From NCBI RefSeq assembly GCF_021227995.1, contig NZ_CP089301.1, positions 3,038,001 to 3,102,000 on the forward strand: a stretch of 64,000 nucleotides of DNA. Reading direction: 5' to 3'. Below the pieces are notes generated by a model. It worked only from the letters and a program-made list of their open reading frames with translations, had not been told where the DNA came from and searched no databases. Source of the DNA: Novosphingobium kaempferiae. GTDB taxonomy: Bacteria; Pseudomonadota; Alphaproteobacteria; Sphingomonadales; Sphingomonadaceae. Below are positions 59,443 to 64,000 of this stretch, piece after piece; the stretch's first letter is position 1; every line of letters begins with the position of its first letter. The position numbers and the translations under genes are program-made.

Positions 59443-61842
59443 ATGGCCACCCGCCCCATCGCGCCCGGACGGCGTATAGCCAAGCCGGACTGGCGTGCCG
59501 TGCTGAAGCGCTCGCTGCGCCGTGCCGGAGAGCTTTCCGGCGCGCTGCTGCTGTTCGCGGCGATGGTCTTCCTCGCGCTCGCGATGGTGAGCTACCACCA
59601 GACCGACCCCTCCACCTCCACCGCAGCGGGCGGCGAAGTGCAGAACTGGATGGGCGTCACCGGCGCCTGGACCGCCGAGCGCGCGCTGTTCCTGTTCGGG
59701 CCCGTCTCCGCGCTGTTCGTGCCGCTGCTCTATGTCTTCGGTCGCAAGCTGTGGCTGCTGGTCGAGGAGGACGACGGCGAGATCGAGCATTCCGACCAGC
59801 GCTGGTGGACGCCGGTGGGCGTGCTGGCGCTGTCGATGCTGCTGATCGCGACCGTGCTCTCGCTGTGGTTCACCAAGCCCGGCGGCAGCCTGCCCGCCTC
59901 GATGGGCGGCATCTCCGGGCTGCTGGGGGCCAAGGGGATCACCGCTCTGGCGGGCCTTGCGCCGGAGGCCGCGCAGAACTGGATCAAGTTCGCCCTCGCT
60001 CTCGTCTGCCTCGGCATCGGGGTGATGCTGGCGGGCCGCGTCTTCGCGCTCGACTGGGCGCGGCTGCTGACCCTGCCCGGACGTATCGGCCGCCTGCCGG
60101 TCAACCTCCCCTCGGCGGAAGACCTGCCCTTCAAGCCCGGCAGGGCCAGGGACACCCCGGCGGATCGCGCCGACAAGCCGGAGAAGGCGGAAGCCGCCTC
60201 TCCGCGCATCGCCGAAATGCCCGCCGCAGCCGAAAAGCCGCGCAAGGCGCCTGAGATCAGCGACCCCAAGTCCGCGCCGATCCCGGCGCAGTTCGGCTCC
60301 GACAGCCGCCAGAAGGACATGTTCGACAAATACGAACTGCCCTCGCTCGACCTGCTGGCCGATCCCCAGCCGAACTCGCAGCCCAAGATCGACAAGCTCA
60401 GCCTGGAGCGCAATGCGCGCCTGCTGGAAACCGTGCTCGACGACTTCAACGTCAAGGGCGAGATCACCGCCGTGCGCACCGGCCCCGTCGTCACCATGTA
60501 CGAACTGGAGCCCGCGCCGGGCATCAAGGCCAGCCGCGTCATCGGCCTTGCCGACGACATCGCCCGCAACATGTCCGCGATCTCGGCCCGCGTGTCCTCG
60601 ATCCCCGGACGCACCGTCATGGGCATCGAACTGCCCAACGCGGACCGCCAGATGGTCTCGTTCAAGGAGATGGTCGCGTCGGAAGCCTTCGCCCACCACA
60701 AGGGCATGCTGCCGATCATCCTGGGCAAGGACATCGCTGGCGAGCCGGTGGTGGCCGACCTCGCGACGATGCCGCACCTGCTGGTCGCCGGTACGACGGG
60801 TTCGGGCAAGTCGGTCGGCCTCAACGCCATCCTGCTGTCGCTTCTGTACCGCCTGACGCCCGCTCAGTGCCGCCTGATCCTCGTCGATCCGAAGGTTCTG
60901 GAACTCAAGAGCTACGACGACATCCCGCATCTCCTCTCGCCGGTGGTGACGGAGCCGCCCAAGGCGATCCGCGCGCTCAAGTGGGCGGTCGAGGAAATGG
61001 AGCGCCGCTATCGCCAGATGAGCGAGATTTCGGTCCGCAACCTCGCCAGCTTCAACGAAAAGGTGCGCACGGCCGCCGCCAAGGGCAAGCCGCTGGGCCG
61101 CCGCATCCAGATCGGCTTCGACCCCGAAACGGGCGAGGAACTCTACGAAGACCGCCAGCTCGACTACGAGACGCTGCCGCAGATCGTCCTCATCGTCGAC
61201 GAGCTGGCCGACCTCATGGTCACCGTCGGTAAGGAAATCGAAGTGCTGATCCAGCGCCTCTCGCAGAAGAGCCGCGCGGCGGGCATCCACCTCATCATGG
61301 CGACGCAGCGCCCCTCGGTCGACGTCATCACCGGCGTCATCAAGGCCAACCTGCCAACCCGCGTGTCCTTCGCCGTCACCAGCCGCATCGACAGCCGCAC
61401 GATCCTTGGCGAACAGGGCGCGGAGCAGCTGCTGGGCAAGGGCGACATGCTCTACAAGCCGAGTTCGGACCCCATCAAGCGCGTCCACGGCCCCTTCGTC
61501 TCGGATGAGGAAGTGGAGCAGGTCGCGACGTACTGGCGCTCGCAGGGCAAGCCCGACTACGTGGACGCCGTCACCAACGAGCCCGAGGAAGGCAGCTTCG
61601 GCTTCGACGACCTCGACGCCACGGCTTCCGATGCGCCGGACGAACGCAAGTACCGGCAGGTCTGCCAGCTGGTGTTCGAGAACCAGAAGGTTTCGGTGTC
61701 CTGGCTCCAGCGCCAGATGGGCGTCGGCTACAACACCGCCGCCAAGTGGGTCGAGCGCATGGAGCAGGACGGCTACGTCGGCCCGGCGAACCACGTCGGC
61801 CGCCGCGACATCTACCGTGACGAGAACGGGAACCCGCTCTGA
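59443..61842 (+). CDS. ftsK: DNA translocase FtsK
   Basis: A septum-located translocase that resolves chromosome dimers and moves DNA during division. It has 799 residues: four N-terminal helices within about 1-210 (LLLFAAMVFLALAMVSYHQT and VLALSMLLIATVLSLWF), an Ala/Pro/Lys-rich linker, and the motor from about 300. Walker A is GTTGSGKSVG near residue 450. Walker B lies in IVLIVDELADLMV. The C-terminal gamma domain (QRQMGVGYNTAAKWVERMEQ, about 760) reads KOPS sites. It is followed by a small gene 2 nt away. Confidence 0.96.
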   Translation: MATRPIAPGRRIAKPDWRAVLKRSLRRAGELSGALLLFAAMVFLALAMVSYHQTDPSTSTAAGGEVQNWMGVTGAWTAERALFLFGPVSALFVPLLYVFGRKLWLLVEEDDGEIEHSDQRWWTPVGVLALSMLLIATVLSLWFTKPGGSLPASMGGISGLLGAKGITALAGLAPEAAQNWIKFALALVCLGIGVMLAGRVFALDWARLLTLPGRIGRLPVNLPSAEDLPFKPGRARDTPADRADKPEKAEAASPRIAEMPAAAEKPRKAPEISDPKSAPIPAQFGSDSRQKDMFDKYELPSLDLLADPQPNSQPKIDKLSLERNARLLETVLDDFNVKGEITAVRTGPVVTMYELEPAPGIKASRVIGLADDIARNMSAISARVSSIPGRTVMGIELPNADRQMVSFKEMVASEAFAHHKGMLPIILGKDIAGEPVVADLATMPHLLVAGTTGSGKSVGLNAILLSLLYRLTPAQCRLILVDPKVLELKSYDDIPHLLSPVVTEPPKAIRALKWAVEEMERRYRQMSEISVRNLASFNEKVRTAAAKGKPLGRRIQIGFDPETGEELYEDRQLDYETLPQIVLIVDELADLMVTVGKEIEVLIQRLSQKSRAAGIHLIMATQRPSVDVITGVIKANLPTRVSFAVTSRIDSRTILGEQGAEQLLGKGDMLYKPSSDPIKRVHGPFVSDEEVEQVATYWRSQGKPDYVDAVTNEPEEGSFGFDDLDATASDAPDERKYRQVCQLVFENQKVSVSWLQRQMGVGYNTAAKWVERMEQDGYVGPANHVGRRDIYRDENGNPL

Positions 61843-61843
61843 C

Positions 61844-62278
61844 ATGACCGCCTTGAGACTGGTTTCGGCGATGGCCCTCGGCCTCGCCCCCGTGGCCGCG
61901 CTGGCGGCAGGAGCGGACCTGACCGCGCCGGGCGGCCGCTGGGTGCGCCTGTTCACGCCCAACATCGAGAACACGCTCGGCCGCAGCATCCGCGTCGACG
62001 CCGCCAGTATCACGGCGGGAGGGCTTGGCCGCACCTTCCGGGAGGCGGACGTGCTGGTGAACGCCACCGGCAAGTACCCCCGCGGCACCACGCAATACTC
62101 GCTACGCAGCGTCGACTGCCTGGGCGGACGCGTCCGCATGGAACAGTGGCAACTCGTCGGCCCGCGCGGCGTGACGCTGGGCTCCTCCACCACCCCCGGC
62201 CTGCCGCAGCGCGTGGTGTGGGACAAGGAGGACGGCATGGTCGTGCGCTACGTGTGCAAGGGCATCGTGCCTAGATAG
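61844..62278 (+). CDS. Exported protein of unknown function, ftsK-coupled
   Basis: A 144-residue secreted protein from the ATG at 61844, 2 nt after the ftsK stop, so translationally coupled. Signal peptide MTALRLVSAMALGLAPVAAL with cleavage after ALAAGA. The mature part has two cysteines (SVDCLGGRVR and RYVCKGIVPR) that likely pair. The IENTLGRSIRVDAASITAGG and YSLRSVDCLGGRVRMEQWQL stretches look like surface-adhesin-E-like beta folds, but I do not assign it. The link to ftsK is unusual; alphaproteobacteria often have lolA after ftsK. Confidence 0.72.
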   Translation: MTALRLVSAMALGLAPVAALAAGADLTAPGGRWVRLFTPNIENTLGRSIRVDAASITAGGLGRTFREADVLVNATGKYPRGTTQYSLRSVDCLGGRVRMEQWQLVGPRGVTLGSSTTPGLPQRVVWDKEDGMVVRYVCKGIVPR

Positions 62279-62300
62279 GCGTCAAATGCCGCACTCTGGT

Positions 62301-62377
62301 TCGTCATTGCGAGCGTAGCGAAGCAATCCAGCGGTGAGCGGCTGCCCTGGATTGCTTCGCTACGCTCGCAATGACGA
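62301..62377. repeat. 77-nt dispersed palindrome, copy 8
   Basis: Perfect 30-nt arms at 62301-62330 and 62348-62377 with a 17-nt loop; gcgTagcg/cgctAcgc variant. It is in the 207-nt gap before the antiporter gene. Confidence 0.9.
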
Positions 62378-62485
62378 ACCGTAATGAGTTCAGAAGGACG
62401 AAAGACCAACGGATAGGTTGGTATCCGCGCCCGGCCTCTCTAAGGTGGACGCACTTCTGCGCACACACGACACCGAAAGGCCACG

Positions 62486-64000
62486 ATGGAAGAACATGCT
62501 CAGGCGTTCCTGCTGAGGGACGGCTTCCTGCTGCTGGGCACCGCCCTCGCCTTCGTGCTGGCGTTCCGGAAGCTGGGGCTGGGTGCGACGCTGGGCTTTC
62601 TGACCACCGGCGCGGTGCTGGGGCCTTACGTGCTCGACCTCGTCGGCGATCCCGAGAGCAAGATGGGCATCGCCGAACTGGGCATCACGCTGCTGCTGTT
62701 CATCGTCGGCCTCGAACTCGCGCCCGCGCGGCTGTGGCGGATGCGGCATGAGATCTTCGGGCTCGGCGCGCTGCAGGTGATCCTGTGCGGCCTTGCGGTT
62801 TCGGCGGTGATCTACTTCTTCACCGGCTTCAGTATGGAGGCGTCGCTGGCGCTGGGGCTGCCGCTGGGTCTTTCCTCCACCGCGCAGGTGCTGCCGATGC
62901 TGCAGAGCGCCGGTCGCCTGCACACGCCCTTCGGCGAGCGGTCCTTCGCGATCCTGCTGTTCCAGGATCTCTCGATCATCCCGCTCATCACGATCATCGC
63001 CGCGATGAACCGCAATCCCGCGTTGCCGTCCGGCCCGCCGGGATGGGTACTGGGGCTGGAGACGGTCGCCGCCATCGTCGGCCTGATCCTCGCAGGCCGC
63101 TTCGCCATCCGCCCGCTGTTCCGCCTGATCGGCAACCTTGGCGAGCGGGAGATGTTCGTCTTCGCCGCCCTGTTCACGGTCATGGCATCGGGCGCGCTGA
63201 TGCAGGCGCTGGGCCTCTCAACCGCACTGGGCGCCTTCATCGCGGGCGTCATGCTGGCGGACTCGCCTTACCGACATGAGTTGGAGGCCGACGTCGAGCC
63301 GTTCCGCGCGATCCTGCTCGGCCTGTTCTTCATGTCGGTGGGCATGCTGCTCGACCTGTCCGCGATCGCCGAGCGCCCGCTGTTCGTGATCGCCATGGCC
63401 CTCGCCCTGATCGCGGTGAAGGGCTCGATCATCTTCCTGCTCGGCCTCGCCTTCCGCATGGAATGGCGCAGCGCCCTCGCGCTCGGCCTGCTGCTGAGCC
63501 AGGGCGGCGAATTCGGCTTCGTGCTCTTCGCGCAAGCGACCAATGCCATGCTGGTCAACTCCGACGCGACGAGCCTGTTCAGCGCCATCGTCACCCTCTC
63601 GATGGTCACGACGCCGTTCCTGATGATGGCCACGCGCGGCATCCGCGAACGGCCCGAGGGCAAGAAGGAAGTCCGCGAAGGACCGCATGAGGACGGCGCC
63701 AACGCGATCATCGTCGGCTATGGCCGCTTCGGCCAGACGGTGGCGCAGATGCTGATCTCCGCGGACATCGAAGTGACGATGATCGACACCGACATCGAGA
63801 TGATCGACGTCGCGCGCGAATTCGGCGCACAGGTCTGGTTCGGCGACGGCACCCGCATCGACATGCTGCGACAGGCGGGCGCGGCGGATGCCGAACTGAT
63901 CGTGTTCTGCATCGACGGCGACCAGTTGACCGAACCCTTCCTCCAGGCGGTGAACCAGGCCTTCCCGAACGCGCAGGTCCATGCCCGCGTGTTCGACCGC
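62486..64000 (+). CDS. Kef-type potassium/proton antiporter, CPA2 family (3' end beyond the window)
   Basis: 505 codons without a stop to the window edge. About twelve membrane helices start MEEHAQAFLLRDGFLLLGTA; the CPA2 motif GLSSTAQVLPMLQSAGR and ILLFQDLSIIPLI are present. From about residue 405 there is a cytosolic RCK/TrkA-N domain with the nucleotide-binding AIIVGYGRFGQTVAQMLISA and Asp in TMIDTDIEMID. This is the KefB/KefC layout, where glutathione adducts gate the channel; gshA lies 37 kb away. The gene may be kefB or kefC; the end is cut, so I leave the symbol empty. Confidence 0.9.
   Translation, partial: MEEHAQAFLLRDGFLLLGTALAFVLAFRKLGLGATLGFLTTGAVLGPYVLDLVGDPESKMGIAELGITLLLFIVGLELAPARLWRMRHEIFGLGALQVILCGLAVSAVIYFFTGFSMEASLALGLPLGLSSTAQVLPMLQSAGRLHTPFGERSFAILLFQDLSIIPLITIIAAMNRNPALPSGPPGWVLGLETVAAIVGLILAGRFAIRPLFRLIGNLGEREMFVFAALFTVMASGALMQALGLSTALGAFIAGVMLADSPYRHELEADVEPFRAILLGLFFMSVGMLLDLSAIAERPLFVIAMALALIAVKGSIIFLLGLAFRMEWRSALALGLLLSQGGEFGFVLFAQATNAMLVNSDATSLFSAIVTLSMVTTPFLMMATRGIRERPEGKKEVREGPHEDGANAIIVGYGRFGQTVAQMLISADIEVTMIDTDIEMIDVAREFGAQVWFGDGTRIDMLRQAGAADAELIVFCIDGDQLTEPFLQAVNQAFPNAQVHARVFDR

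Noticed and set aside
59251..62238. A 995-codon frame opposite ftsK
   Set aside because: Composition artefact; ftsK has all motor motifs on the other strand.

Overview
This is a 64 kb piece of a GC-rich alphaproteobacterial chromosome, most probably from the order Sphingomonadales (a Novosphingobium, Sphingobium or Sphingomonas relative). That placement is an inference. It rests on GC-rich codon use, the gene order dciA(DUF721)-DsbA-DsbA-smc, a GapR/DUF2312 gene, DUF4169 and DUF1489 genes, a plant/alphaproteobacterial-type gshA, and the dispersed palindromes. I see no rRNA, tRNA, prophage, insertion sequence or CRISPR array. The content is mainly housekeeping and conserved accessory genes.

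Layout. 1-6.5 kb: a FIST sensor (NosP-like) and its histidine kinase (NahK-like, cut by the window edge), a DUF779 protein and an ExaC-type aldehyde dehydrogenase, then a divergent HerA-like ATPase with two small genes. 6.5-14.4 kb: L,D-transpeptidase, cyclophilin, MgtE, DUF1489, then a tightly overlapping minus-strand run mutY, serine hydrolase, nudC, DUF1801. 14.4-21.8 kb: DUF721 (DciA-like), two DsbA-like thioredoxins, smc, a brnTA toxin-antitoxin pair, and soxR divergent from a VOC gene with a near-canonical SoxR box between them. 21.8-32.4 kb: ubiA, rsmE, gshA, an ICMT-like membrane methyltransferase, bamB with its TPR partner, a glycosyltransferase, an alpha/beta hydrolase and selO. 32.5-42.6 kb: astD-like dehydrogenase, envelope proteins, rarD, a pyrC with a substituted metal ligand, HPP protein, nitroreductase, pirin with a divergent LysR regulator, and ygfZ. 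42.7-51.4 kb: two GNAT acetyltransferases downstream of rplU-rpmA, two envelope proteins, the moaA-moaD-moaE cluster with folB, an RlmI-like methyltransferase and thrC. 51.7-64 kb: ruvC, DUF3147, yebC, ybjQ-like, a CPBP protease, gapR, an SMR exporter, DUF1244, pyk, a sugar acetyltransferase, yggS, a ThiE-like protein, ftsK, a secreted protein and a Kef-type antiporter cut by the window end.

The strongest non-genic signal is a family of about 77-nt palindromes: eight clean copies and three degenerate ones, all intergenic. The 30-nt arms differ between copies but change in matched pairs. At least three other dispersed families are present: a short cgtcccgg..ccgggacg hairpin (3 copies), a cattcccgcgaaggcggg palindrome (1 copy), and a roughly 100-nt element in inverted orientation at 25.0 and 57.5 kb. 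The most interesting biology is the co-location of a NosP/NahK-like pair with an ExaC-type aldehyde dehydrogenase, the SoxR box, and a possible guanidine-II-like hairpin upstream of the SMR exporter. I found no clear evidence for an entirely new multi-gene system.
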